A stretch of DNA of 34,860 bases, from NCBI GenBank assembly GCA_030670165.1, contig DAOVCF010000003.1, positions 1 to 34,860 on the forward strand, read 5' to 3'. The stretch is from Candidatus Stahliibacteriota bacterium (GTDB lineage: Bacteria > Hydrothermota > Tepidihabitantia > B3-TA06). Below are positions 22,485-31,941 of the stretch, one piece after another; positions within the stretch are counted from its first letter, which is position 1, and each line of letters opens with the position of its first letter. The notes below the pieces were generated by a model, which did no database searches, was not told the DNA's origin, and saw nothing but the letters and a program-made list of their open reading frames with translations. A program made the position numbers and the translations under genes.

Positions 22485-25286
22485 ATGAGATTTTTGAAGG
22501 TCGTCGGGCTGTTGTTTATTTTCGCCGGGGTTCTTTCCGCTCAGTATTACTACGGCAAGAACAAGGTCCAGCGAAAGGTTGAGCCGACGTATACCTATGA
22601 AACCGAGCACTTCTCCATCTACATCCAAGAGGGTGGAGAACCCTTGGCCCGGTTCGCCGCCGAGGTACTTGAGGAGGCCTATAAACAGCACTCATCTGAT
22701 TTTGGGTTTGATCTCGGTGTAAAGATCCCGGCGATCATCTATAAATCCCAGCCTGACTTCGCCGCCACCAACATTATCCTTGAGCCGATTGAGGAGTCCA
22801 TAGGCGGGTTCTCAGAGCTTTTCAAGAACCGAATCGTGGTACCCTTCACCGGCTCCTACAAGGAGCTGCGCCACGTGCTTTACCACGAGCTTACCCACAT
22901 CTTTCAGTTCGAGCTTTACTTCTCCCTTACCATCTCTAACCTTTTCTCGCTAGTCCCCGGCTTTATGCCGCCTCTCTGGGTTATGGAAGGCTCGGCGGAG
23001 TTCTGTTCATCCCACGGCGGGGAGGATGCAGACGCCTTTATGCGCGACCTTCTTGTATCAAATAACGTAATCCCTTTAGAGGAGTTTGAGTACTACGCCG
23101 GCTACGTCGTCTACCGGCAGGGTGAGAGTGTGTTCCTTTTCATCGAGGAACGCTACGGACGGGAGAAGGTCTTTGAACTGCTGCATGCTATCAAACTCAG
23201 AAGCAACATGGATGCGGCTTTTAAGAAGGTCTTCGGGATGAACGTCGAGGATTTCGGTACCGATTGGCTTAACTGGCTCAGGATGCGTTACCTGCCGGAT
23301 ATGGAGAATCTTGAGAACCGAAAGACCCAGGCACGACTCCTTACCGATCACGAGAAGGACTTCAGCTACTACAACGGCAGCGTGGCGCTTTCGTCTTCAG
23401 GAACCAAGATAGCCTACGCCACCAGCAAGGGTGATTACATCACCGTAAATGTCATAAGCGCCTTTGACGGCAAGCATCTGAAGAGGCTCATCAAGGCAGG
23501 ACGTTCCGCCACCTTCGAACGCCTTCCCCTTCTGCGCAGGAGCCTTGCCTGGTCGGCTGACGAATCTCATCTTGCAGTAGTTGGCTTTTCACGAAGCAAG
23601 CCGGTGCTCTTATGGATTGACTATGCCTCGGGAAAGACAGAAAAACGATACGAGCTCAAGGTAGACGACGCCTATGCTCCGGCTGTCTCTAGAAACCGCG
23701 TTGTCTACGTAGGCATCAAGGAAGGGCAGAGCGATCTATATTCCCTCGATCTTGCCTCCGGTCGTATCGAGCGTCTGACTTATGATCTGTACGAGGAGGC
23801 CGATCCTTCCTTTGACCGGGACCTCATCCTTTACGTTTCGGACAGGCCCGATGCCGGTGAAACCTGGGAGGTGGGAAGCTATGCTGTATGGGAACTCCTT
23901 GTATCCGGACGCACGAAACGCATCACTCACCGGTTTGCGCATATTGCTTCCCCGTATCGAATAGAGGAAAACCTTTACTTCATCGGCCCGGGTTTTCAGC
24001 TTTATACCTTTTCTCAAGACGACTCGACCCTTACTGCGCTCACCAACTGGTTCGAGAAGATCGAGGAGTTTTCTCCTTCCTTTAGCGGCAAGACGGCGAT
24101 GCTTGTCTACAACAACACTGGCTGGGACGTGGCCATGCTTAACGGTCAAATTACCTCGTTGGTATCCACACAGGAGGCTGATACATCAGAGGTTACTTCC
24201 GAACCTTACCTTTACGAGGAGGAAGAGGTTACGCTCGAAGATTTTTCACGCTATCGCGCCTCATTCTCGCCCGACTACATCTACGGTTCAGGGGCCTACT
24301 CCAGTCTTTACGGGGCAATGGGAAACTTCAGTTTAGGCATAAGTGACATGCTTGGGGATCACCGTATCTACATAGACGCAAATCTTTACGGTGACATACT
24401 TTACTCCGATATCGCGGTCTCTTACTGGTATCTCAAGCACAGGGTAGACTTTGCAGTAGGTGCATTTCAGTTTGCCGATTTCTTTATGTACTGGACCTCG
24501 GATTCAACCTTTAATTACATTGAACGAGCCCGCCGCGGTGTAAGCACCCTGATCTCCGTTCCTGCAAGCAAGTTCTTCCGCGTCCAGACAGGGGCGGATG
24601 CGATGGCGGTGACTCAGCACGAATATCTGGACTGCCGGTTTGTGAGCTACTCGCAGTTTGAGCCGACTTACGACACGTTTTACACCCAGCCTTTGTTCCA
24701 GACCAGCGGTGCTATTATCTTTGACAACGCCTTGTGGAACTATGCTACGCCTATGCGTGGCTTAAGGTTGAGGCTCGGCGGATACTCCTCCGTATTCTCC
24801 TCGCTTAAGTATCAAACGGTTATGACCGATCTAAGGGGGTATCTGGGGATCACACGTAGTGCCTCGTTCGCCATTCGGGGTTTTGGTGGCGCAAGTTTTG
24901 GTAAGGATAACGAATACTTTACCCTGGGAGGAGCCTATGACGTTCGCGGGTACAGTACCTACTACCCCGACTTTGGATCGAAGGTGTTTTTTTCAAATTT
25001 AGAACTGCGAGTGCCGTTTGTTAATCAGTTGGATATTGCCTTTCCGGTTCCACTCACCATTAGCGGCATCCGCGGAGTAGTGTTTACCGACGCAGGTTTC
25101 ATCTGGGATGAGGAATCGCCTGTGTTATGGGAGAACGGCAATCTTGTTGACCTCAAGGCGAGCTACGGAGCCGGTATCCGTTGGCTTTTCGGCTACTGGA
25201 TGCTCAAACTCGATTTTGCAAGACCGTATCAAACAGAAGAAGATAAACCATGGCGCGTTCACTTCAGACTGGGAGCGGATTTTTGA
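22485..25286 (+). CDS. Exported zinc-peptidase / beta-propeller / outer-membrane barrel fusion
   Basis: A 933-residue protein with a signal peptide (1-19). Residues 40-280 look like a peptidase MA-type metalloprotease: HELTH at 134-138 and a downstream Glu in WVMEGSAEF (Glu168) give the gluzincin zinc-binding set. Residues about 285-560 show TolB/PD40-like propeller repeats (SGTKIAYAT, GQSDLYSLDLASG, DRDLILYVSDR). The last 340 or so residues, with alternating aromatic strands, GGAYDVRGY and a terminal Phe, fit a BamA/Omp85-like barrel end. I infer an outer-membrane protein with a periplasmic protease part. It starts 3 nt after the glmS stop without a clear Shine-Dalgarno, so it is probably translationally coupled, and its TGA overlaps the next ATG by one base. 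Confidence 0.82.
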   Translation: MRFLKVVGLLFIFAGVLSAQYYYGKNKVQRKVEPTYTYETEHFSIYIQEGGEPLARFAAEVLEEAYKQHSSDFGFDLGVKIPAIIYKSQPDFAATNIILEPIEESIGGFSELFKNRIVVPFTGSYKELRHVLYHELTHIFQFELYFSLTISNLFSLVPGFMPPLWVMEGSAEFCSSHGGEDADAFMRDLLVSNNVIPLEEFEYYAGYVVYRQGESVFLFIEERYGREKVFELLHAIKLRSNMDAAFKKVFGMNVEDFGTDWLNWLRMRYLPDMENLENRKTQARLLTDHEKDFSYYNGSVALSSSGTKIAYATSKGDYITVNVISAFDGKHLKRLIKAGRSATFERLPLLRRSLAWSADESHLAVVGFSRSKPVLLWIDYASGKTEKRYELKVDDAYAPAVSRNRVVYVGIKEGQSDLYSLDLASGRIERLTYDLYEEADPSFDRDLILYVSDRPDAGETWEVGSYAVWELLVSGRTKRITHRFAHIASPYRIEENLYFIGPGFQLYTFSQDDSTLTALTNWFEKIEEFSPSFSGKTAMLVYNNTGWDVAMLNGQITSLVSTQEADTSEVTSEPYLYEEEEVTLEDFSRYRASFSPDYIYGSGAYSSLYGAMGNFSLGISDMLGDHRIYIDANLYGDILYSDIAVSYWYLKHRVDFAVGAFQFADFFMYWTSDSTFNYIERARRGVSTLISVPASKFFRVQTGADAMAVTQHEYLDCRFVSYSQFEPTYDTFYTQPLFQTSGAIIFDNALWNYATPMRGLRLRLGGYSSVFSSLKYQTVMTDLRGYLGITRSASFAIRGFGGASFGKDNEYFTLGGAYDVRGYSTYYPDFGSKVFFSNLELRVPFVNQLDIAFPVPLTISGIRGVVFTDAGFIWDEESPVLWENGNLVDLKASYGAGIRWLFGYWMLKLDFARPYQTEEDKPWRVHFRLGADF

Positions 25287-26479
25287 TGAGAAGATTGGCT
25301 TCTTTTGCGTTTTTTGCGGTAATCGTGGGTGCAGGTTGTGTTCGGGTTGTAAGGCCGCCTTCTGATTTGATCTACGAGGATGTTCCCCAGTACGCATGGG
25401 AAAGCCTTAAACAGCAGGGTTCTTTCAGGTTTGATTACTACGTGGTTCGCAGTTCTATGCAGTTTGAGGTTCAGGGTTCAGGCGTCGTGGTTTTGCCGGA
25501 TGCCCTGCGATTTAAGGGCACATGGCGGATGGGGGAAGAAGAGCGCGTTCTTAATCTGGCCGCCGCTGGAGACTACCAGCTTGAGAGGCAGGGCAGCGAA
25601 TGGATACCCCGACAGAAGAGTGAGGAGGCGAAGATCCTTGAGCAGGCCGATCGAGTGATCCGCAAGGCGCTTCTTCGCAGGAAGGGAAGGGGATTTGAGC
25701 TGGTTGAAGACGATGGGGAAACGATTACTTACTCATTCCAGCCGAACCTCTTTTATCTTGACCCCGGCTTTGAGAAGAAATACACCGCCGAGCTTGTGGT
25801 GGATGGACGCACGTTTCTTCCTAGAAAGATAAACGCCCGCTCCGATGATGACGACATCCAGTTCAAATTCAGCGTCTTGGGTGTCAACAGGCGCAAAAAA
25901 ATCAGGATTCCGTTTTCGGAAAACTTCAAACTCACCTATGCTCTTGAAGAAGGTAGATTTGCCGAGGCTAAGTCGGTGCTTCGCAAGCGCCTGAAGGATG
26001 TGGGCCGCGCATCGCGTATGCGCATCAAAGCAGGGAACCTCGAAGCAGCACTTACATTTCCCGTGGACAAACAAGTGGCAGAGATCCTTGGCGAACCGGG
26101 CCAGCTGGTTATTCTGGGTCTTAACCTTGAGGGCGCAGGTCCACAGATCAACACGCGAGGGGAACTCTCGGATATCTTCCACATCGCCGATACCGTAGCC
26201 GTGCCCGTGGTGCGATCCGTAGGGGTTGGTTTCGACTCACTCAGTCGGCCCCTGCTTGAGTTAACCATTACAAACCCAGAGCCTCGATCACGTGCCTTTG
26301 ACTATCTTGGGGTGGCGGTCGATGGGGTGCTTTATGAGGTCCTTCCGGTTGACAATCCCACGGATGTCCTTAGGATTGCTAACGTGACCACATACGAGGA
26401 AGCCATTGCATTGAGCATAAAGCTGCAGAGGCCGTTCAACGGGCAACTGCGGTTCCTGGATCAGGAAAGACTCAGATGA
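25286..26479 (+). CDS. Lipoprotein with LolA-like N-half and SecD-head-like C-half
   Basis: A 397-residue predicted lipoprotein. The start at 25286 (TGATG overlap with the preceding stop) gives a compact signal peptide ending in the lipobox GAGC (Cys18); the longer in-frame start does not. Residues about 45-200 have the strand pattern of LolA/LppX-like lipid-carrier folds (SGVVVLPDALRFKGTW). Residues about 225-397 follow the SecD periplasmic head: VLRKRLKDVG near 231, then GVAVDGVLYEVLPV (342-355), then TTYEEAIALSIKL and a final QLRFLDQERL, in the order seen in SecD P1. No SecD transmembrane part is present. Both domain calls are from pattern recognition. It may assist the barrel protein encoded just upstream. 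Confidence 0.68.
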   Translation: MRRLASFAFFAVIVGAGCVRVVRPPSDLIYEDVPQYAWESLKQQGSFRFDYYVVRSSMQFEVQGSGVVVLPDALRFKGTWRMGEEERVLNLAAAGDYQLERQGSEWIPRQKSEEAKILEQADRVIRKALLRRKGRGFELVEDDGETITYSFQPNLFYLDPGFEKKYTAELVVDGRTFLPRKINARSDDDDIQFKFSVLGVNRRKKIRIPFSENFKLTYALEEGRFAEAKSVLRKRLKDVGRASRMRIKAGNLEAALTFPVDKQVAEILGEPGQLVILGLNLEGAGPQINTRGELSDIFHIADTVAVPVVRSVGVGFDSLSRPLLELTITNPEPRSRAFDYLGVAVDGVLYEVLPVDNPTDVLRIANVTTYEEAIALSIKLQRPFNGQLRFLDQERLR

Positions 26480-27975
26480 GATTCGATTTTGTTCTTGCAC
26501 TCTACGCAGTCGTTATCATGATCCTTACAATGTATGCCGTGCATGCCTGGATTATGTTCTTCTACTACATCCGCTCTCGCCACAAGAAGCCTCTGCAGGC
26601 CAAGGCCATCGAGAAGTTCCCTCTGGTATGCGTCCAGCTGCCGATGTACAACGAGAAGTATGTGGTTGAGCGTCTTTTGAAGTGGGTAACCAGGCTTGAT
26701 TGGCCCCGTAATAGACTGGATATTCAGGTGCTTGACGATTCAACCGACGAGACCACTGAGATATGCCGTCGTCTGGTTAAGTATTACCGTGCAGAGGGCT
26801 TTCGCATACGTTTGCTGCACCGGACGGATCGCGAGGGCTACAAGGGCGGTGCGCTTACCGAGGGTCTTCGTAAGACTCGCGCGTCATTGGTGGCGGTTTT
26901 TGATGCCGATTTCCTGCCCCCGCCGGATTTCTTGAAAAGAACCATTCCCTATTTCTCTGATCGGAAGGTTGCAGTGGTGCAGTCGCGCTGGGAACACATA
27001 AACCACGACTACTCTATACTCACCCGCGTACAGGCCATCCTTTTGGATCAGCACTTTGCCATCGAGCAGCAGATGCGCAACCGTTTTGGCCACTTCATGA
27101 CTTTTAACGGAACCGCCGGGGTGTGGCGCAAGCGTGCCATCGAGGACGCAGGCGGCTGGGACGGCAACTGCCTTGCCGAGGATGTAGATTTAAGCTTCCG
27201 TGCCCAGCTGAAAGGGTGGAAGTTCATCTATCTCAACGACTTGAAAAGTCCATCAGAACTTCCCATTGATGTCGCCGGCTTCAAATCACAGCAGTTCCGC
27301 TGGGCCAAGGGAACCATCCAGGCCGGTAAAAAGCTCCTGCCCTCTATCCTTTCAAGCAAACTGAGCTTCCTTTCCAAGTTCGAAGCGGTGGTTCACGTTA
27401 CGGCACATCTGGTGTACCCTCTTCTATTGATGCTTGCACTTCTCACCTTGCCGCTTCTGTTGGTTCGTAACTCGGGTGCAGATTACCGTTCCTACTTTGT
27501 GTTCATGAGCGTATTCTCTATCGGGGCTTTACCGTACTTTCTGCTTTACTTCTTTGCCCAGAAGGATTCCTATCCGGATTGGAAAAGCCGTCTGGGTGCC
27601 ATTCCCTTTGTGATCTCGGCTGTGATGGCGCTTTGTGTGAACAACAGCATCGCAGTGATTGAAGGTTTCCTGGGCAAAGCATCTGAGTTCGTGCGAACCC
27701 CCAAGTACAACATTACGGCCCGGGACATAGCTGATCATAAAAGGGGATATCGTGCCAAGCTTAAGCCGTCGACATTTGTCGAGCTTGGGCTGGGGATCTA
27801 CCTTACCGCGACCGTCGTCTACGCTCTTGTGACCATGCAGTTCGCCATACTTCCTTTCATTGTACTTTACGCATTCGGCTTCCTTTACTTCAGCCTTTCT
27901 GCGATCTCGACTGCGCTTAAGAAAGATCGGGTGAGTGTAAGGGTACCCGTGTATGATAGAGCTGAAACCCCCTGA
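26476..27975 (+). CDS. Processive glycosyltransferase, family 2 (cellulose synthase-like)
   Basis: A 499-residue inner-membrane glycosyltransferase. An N-terminal membrane segment (about 6-30) is followed by a GT-A catalytic domain: VQLPMYNE (53-60), LDDSTDET (86-93), the nucleotide-sugar DAD (143-145), the acceptor-site EDVD (235-238) and QQFRW (272-276), the Q-x-x-RW signature of processive enzymes. Four or five membrane segments follow (from about 313), giving a CESA/CSLA-like layout. The sugar and product are unknown; no BcsB, PilZ or cellulase gene is nearby. It overlaps the lipoprotein gene by 4 nt (ATGA) and is the last gene of the glmS operon, which fits a supply of amino-sugar precursors to an envelope polysaccharide (inference). 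Confidence 0.9.
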   Translation: MRFDFVLALYAVVIMILTMYAVHAWIMFFYYIRSRHKKPLQAKAIEKFPLVCVQLPMYNEKYVVERLLKWVTRLDWPRNRLDIQVLDDSTDETTEICRRLVKYYRAEGFRIRLLHRTDREGYKGGALTEGLRKTRASLVAVFDADFLPPPDFLKRTIPYFSDRKVAVVQSRWEHINHDYSILTRVQAILLDQHFAIEQQMRNRFGHFMTFNGTAGVWRKRAIEDAGGWDGNCLAEDVDLSFRAQLKGWKFIYLNDLKSPSELPIDVAGFKSQQFRWAKGTIQAGKKLLPSILSSKLSFLSKFEAVVHVTAHLVYPLLLMLALLTLPLLLVRNSGADYRSYFVFMSVFSIGALPYFLLYFFAQKDSYPDWKSRLGAIPFVISAVMALCVNNSIAVIEGFLGKASEFVRTPKYNITARDIADHKRGYRAKLKPSTFVELGLGIYLTATVVYALVTMQFAILPFIVLYAFGFLYFSLSAISTALKKDRVSVRVPVYDRAETP

Positions 27976-27990
27976 GGCTCTTCGTTCTCC

Positions 27991-28018
27991 TTGCTGCGGC
28001 CTCAAATTAAACTATAAT
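27991..28018 (+). promoter_or_regulatory. Promoter of the porU-like gene
   Basis: TTGCTG (27991-27996), a 16-bp spacer and a perfect TATAAT (28013-28018). The transcript would start near 28025, giving a leader of about 85 nt with a GAGGAGG site before the start at 28110. Confidence 0.6.
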
Positions 28019-28109
28019 CGAGAGGAGTTGTTTGTAAAAAATGCAGACTGGTTTACCATTTAAAAGATGGTATACCTGTTATACTCAGAGAGGAGGCCGG
28101 GGAGAAATA

Positions 28110-31100
28110 ATGAAAAGAATCGCTATCTATCTTTTGTTGATTGCTTCTGGATTGTGGGCACAGCCGCGAGTTGTTTCAACCTCCCTTGCAGGGGTTCAGG
28201 TTAAGATTGACGCTCCCGGTGAGATTGGACTTTTACACTCTCACGGCAGGATAAATCTTGCCTCGCTTTATCCAGATGCCTGGGTGATCGGTGAGCCAGG
28301 AGGTCCGGCGTTGCCTCGTTATCGAATCATACTCGGGGTTCCGACCGAGGGGGATGTGCATTTTAGCTACTCATTCGGCCCCTCACGTGAGCTTCGTGGA
28401 ATCGAAGTTTCCACCTACGAGGTCCCGGCGATCGGCCCTGAGCCAAAACCGGCGCTTGATTGGGCAGACGACCTTGAGCCAGTGAGTTTTAACCTCACGC
28501 GATGGCGCGGATGCCGGGTGGCCGTTATTGAGGTTACCCCCTTGCGTTACGATTACGACGAGCGGCGTCTTATTCTCTACGATGGGATAACCATTAACCT
28601 GACCTTTGAGAATCCTTCGTCGACCGGGGTCATTCCCGCGCGGAATGATCCTGCGGAACGCATCTATGAGGCTGCGCTTTTGAACTATGATCAGAGCAAG
28701 GGTTGGCGTCTTTATCCCCAGGCCGTTCCTTCAAACCCCTTTGAAGGATCAACCAACTGGGTCAAGGTAACCGTTTCAGAAGACGGTGCCTACAGGATTC
28801 GTTTCCGAGACCTTAAAAAGATCGGGGTCGATCCAAAGAAAATAGATCCACGAACCCTGCGGTTGCTCTACCCTGACCAGCGAGGCCCTGAGGAGCCATT
28901 GCCGGATACGTTGGCAGAACTGCCTGTCTACGTGCATGGGGAATCCGACGGGTCGCTTGATCGCCACGATTACATCGTTTTCTTTGCACGCGGTGCAAAT
29001 CATTGGGACTTTGATGAACGAAGCTTTAAGGTCAATCCATTTGTTCATGAGAACGTCTACTGGTTAACCTGGGGCGGTGAGAAGGGACGTCGCATCCGGA
29101 CTCGCGCAGCTTATCCATTATCTGAGGATGCTGTAACTACTGCCCAAAGCGTGCTTCACTTTGAGGAAGATCATGAATGTCCTGGTCGTTCCGGGCTCCT
29201 GTGGTTGTGGAAGGCCATTACGAAGAGCACGGTCGCCGCTGTAGATACGTTTCTTCTGGATCTCTCCGGCGTGACTCGGATAGATACATTTACCTTTAGA
29301 GCTTACACTACTACTGAGGAGACGGGTTTTCGTTTGCTTTTTGAGGGTGATACGCTTTATTACAGGGATGTAGCCGGATGGGGTACCAATCCGCCATACT
29401 ATACCGTTGTTTCTCCGGATGTGGTTATAGATGAGGAGTTGTTTTTAGAGATAGAGGTATTCGGACCCGGACAGCAGGAGTTGTATCCTGACTGGATACG
29501 TGTGGTAGCAGAGCGTGAGCTTTCATTCAAGCATGGGTCGTTCTGGGTTCAGCTTGACGGACAAGGTACTTATCTCTTTACCAACCTCAGATCGGCTCCG
29601 TTCATCTTCGACGTCAGCGAGCCTTCTGATCCTGTAATTTTGACGGACTGGGAACTTAGCCGTGGAAAGCTCAGGATGAGTGCTCGGACAGTGAAAGATG
29701 TGCCGATCTGGGTAACTGAGGAGCGCAGGTTGCTAACTCCAGGTCTAGAGAAGGCCGAACCAGGAAAGCTTTGGAACGAGGACTGGTCGGTTGACTATCT
29801 TGTACTCTCCACCAACGAGAACCTGGATGCCGCTCAGGCTTTTGTGGAGTACCGCAGCCAGAATCTGAAGATGAGTGGGGTGAATTTCCCAAGGGCAAAG
29901 GCAGTTGCTTTGGCAGATGTAGTTCAGGACTTCGGCTACGGATTGGCCCAGCCGCAGGCAGTACGCCACTTCCTTTCCTACGCCTACGAGAAAGGTGGTG
30001 GCCGTCCGTTCTACGCTTTGATCCTTGGCGACGGGACCTACGACTACAAGAACAACCTGAACTATACGTCGAGGCCCGAGTATTTCCTCATCTACACCTC
30101 GGGTTACGTAATCGATCCCAATGTTTACGCGTCTCAGGCTGCCGCTAAGGAAGGCTGGTTTGTAGAATTCGATGAGGAAGGGAAGTTTTTCCCTGAGATG
30201 TCTATAGCAAGGATTACCGCACGCGACCTTCGAGAGGCTTACGCGGCGCTCGATAAGATAAAGGCCTACGAATCCGCCCCACGCGAGGCTTGGAGTACAC
30301 GGGTACTCTTGCTTGCCGACGATTACTACAAGGGTACGCCTACAGAGATTGACTCAGGGATGAATCATATCCCTGCCAACGAAGGTATTGCCAAACTGCT
30401 TTCCCCGGAGTTCGATCCGGTCAAGGTTTATCTTTCCGATTACGCACTCGTCGGTGGAAAGAAGCCCGACGCCGAAAAGGCGCTGATTGATGCGTTGAAT
30501 CAAGGGGCGTTGCTTTGGTTCTTCTTCGGACATGGTAACGGAAGCCAGCTGACCCATGAGAAGGTGTTCATGAATACCGACGTTCCAAAGGTACGCAACG
30601 GCAGCAAGCTTCCTTTCGCAATGTTCTGTTCGTGCGGGGTGGGTCGTTTCGATGATACCCGTTGGGAGTGTGTCGCAGAGGAGCTTTTACGTAGCGAAGC
30701 AGGAGGCGTGATCGCCGCCATTGCGGCTACCAAGGGAACCGAGGCCGGTTCTAACAAGCTACTCGCGGATAGCTTGGCTCGCGCGTTCCGCAACGTAAAA
30801 AATTTGAACGTTGGGGACCTCTTTTTCGCCATGGGCTATGCGCCCGATTCATTTGGCAATCCTAGTAAAGATCAACTCTATGTCCTGTTCGGGGATCCGG
30901 GTATCCCGTTGCTATTCCCGACAGCGCAAAGTTTTGAATCGGAGGTGGAGAGCTTCGCTACTGGAGATACCGCAGTGATCTCGTTTGAGCCACCGATGAC
31001 TTCGGGGAAGTGGTTTTCTTCAGCCTATGGGAGTTGGGTGAGAAAGACATCTTCTGGAATAACGGAGACTTACTACGCCAAGGGAGAGGTGCTTTACCGC

Positions 31101-31937
31101 GCCCGTGGTGAGCTTGACGGTGGAGAGCGAACCCTGCGGTTTCTTGTTCCAGCAGGGATAAAGCAAGGGGATTCCGCCTACTGGCACGTGGCTTGTGCTG
31201 ACGAGGACTCAATCTATACCTACCCTCTCCTTCTCGACGGAATCAGCGTAGACAGTGTTGGCTGGACAACCACCGACTCCGCAGGACCTCAAGCTCGGCT
31301 TTTGGTCAACGGGCTTGAGGTCGTCGACAGGGACACGGTGCCGCCGTCTTTTACCCTGACGGTCGAGCTCGAGGATCCATCAGGGATAAACCTTACCGGA
31401 CTGGCCGGCTGGAAGGGCGACTCACTCAGCCTTGTGATCAATAACAAGGTTATCGATCTGGCGAACTATTTCGAGTACGAGGTGACTGGCGATGGTCTTG
31501 CAACGAGGGGGGCTGCAGACATTCCGGTTGACCTGACCAGCGAAGAGAATTCACTTACCCTCCACGCGGTTGATAACCTGCTTAATTCAAAAGACTACAA
31601 TCTTACCCTCTATACCTCTTTTGTGCGTGAGCTTGAGATCGCGGACCCGCTGGTTTACCCCAACCCTGTTTCTATCACAGCCGAGTTTACGTTCGATTTG
31701 AGCGCCGCCTCAAGGGTAACGATACAGATCTTCACGGTAAGCGGTCGGCTGGTGCGTCGGTTGCCTGCGTTTTCTTACCCGGCAGGGTTCGGTGCTTACT
31801 TCTGGGACGGCCTTGATGCGGAGGGCAGGCCTCTGCCAAACGGGGTCTACATCTACCGTTTGAGTGCCGAAAGCGAAGACGCGTGGTTGCCTAACGCACG
31901 TACCGCGGTTACCGGAAAGTTCATCGTCGTTCACTAA
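28110..31937 (+). CDS. porU: PorU-like type IX sortase (gingipain-fold peptidase C25)
   Basis: A 1275-residue exported protease. The start at 28110 is chosen because GAGGAGG precedes it and a signal peptide (MKRIAIY, core, GLWAQ) begins there; the ATG at 28041 would add 23 residues before it. A long N-terminal region, strand-rich and with a Gingipain-propeptide-like start, leads into the C25 domain (about 595-960). Its catalytic His is in FFGHGNG (His808) and the Cys in CGVGRFDD (Cys842), the second matching the PorU form. The C-terminus (about 1180-1275) is a FlgD/type A sorting-like domain (VYPNPVS, NGVYIYRL). PorU removes sorting domains from type IX cargo at the cell surface. A secreted C25 protease other than the sortase remains possible. 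No other type IX component is in the window. Confidence 0.82.
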   Translation: MKRIAIYLLLIASGLWAQPRVVSTSLAGVQVKIDAPGEIGLLHSHGRINLASLYPDAWVIGEPGGPALPRYRIILGVPTEGDVHFSYSFGPSRELRGIEVSTYEVPAIGPEPKPALDWADDLEPVSFNLTRWRGCRVAVIEVTPLRYDYDERRLILYDGITINLTFENPSSTGVIPARNDPAERIYEAALLNYDQSKGWRLYPQAVPSNPFEGSTNWVKVTVSEDGAYRIRFRDLKKIGVDPKKIDPRTLRLLYPDQRGPEEPLPDTLAELPVYVHGESDGSLDRHDYIVFFARGANHWDFDERSFKVNPFVHENVYWLTWGGEKGRRIRTRAAYPLSEDAVTTAQSVLHFEEDHECPGRSGLLWLWKAITKSTVAAVDTFLLDLSGVTRIDTFTFRAYTTTEETGFRLLFEGDTLYYRDVAGWGTNPPYYTVVSPDVVIDEELFLEIEVFGPGQQELYPDWIRVVAERELSFKHGSFWVQLDGQGTYLFTNLRSAPFIFDVSEPSDPVILTDWELSRGKLRMSARTVKDVPIWVTEERRLLTPGLEKAEPGKLWNEDWSVDYLVLSTNENLDAAQAFVEYRSQNLKMSGVNFPRAKAVALADVVQDFGYGLAQPQAVRHFLSYAYEKGGGRPFYALILGDGTYDYKNNLNYTSRPEYFLIYTSGYVIDPNVYASQAAAKEGWFVEFDEEGKFFPEMSIARITARDLREAYAALDKIKAYESAPREAWSTRVLLLADDYYKGTPTEIDSGMNHIPANEGIAKLLSPEFDPVKVYLSDYALVGGKKPDAEKALIDALNQGALLWFFFGHGNGSQLTHEKVFMNTDVPKVRNGSKLPFAMFCSCGVGRFDDTRWECVAEELLRSEAGGVIAAIAATKGTEAGSNKLLADSLARAFRNVKNLNVGDLFFAMGYAPDSFGNPSKDQLYVLFGDPGIPLLFPTAQSFESEVESFATGDTAVISFEPPMTSGKWFSSAYGSWVRKTSSGITETYYAKGEVLYRARGELDGGERTLRFLVPAGIKQGDSAYWHVACADEDSIYTYPLLLDGISVDSVGWTTTDSAGPQARLLVNGLEVVDRDTVPPSFTLTVELEDPSGINLTGLAGWKGDSLSLVINNKVIDLANYFEYEVTGDGLATRGAADIPVDLTSEENSLTLHAVDNLLNSKDYNLTLYTSFVRELEIADPLVYPNPVSITAEFTFDLSAASRVTIQIFTVSGRLVRRLPAFSYPAGFGAYFWDGLDAEGRPLPNGVYIYRLSAESEDAWLPNARTAVTGKFIVVH

Positions 31938-31941
31938 CCCT

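Noticed and set aside
28041..28109. Start of the porU-like gene at ATG 28041
   Set aside because: It would put 23 polar residues before the signal peptide; the ATG at 28110 has a good GAGGAGG site and a normal export signal.
31864..31941. ATG start at 31864 for the unknown gene after porU
   Set aside because: It overlaps the porU sorting domain by 74 nt in another frame, and the extra residues look like shadow translation; GTG 31942 fits the gene spacing in this window.
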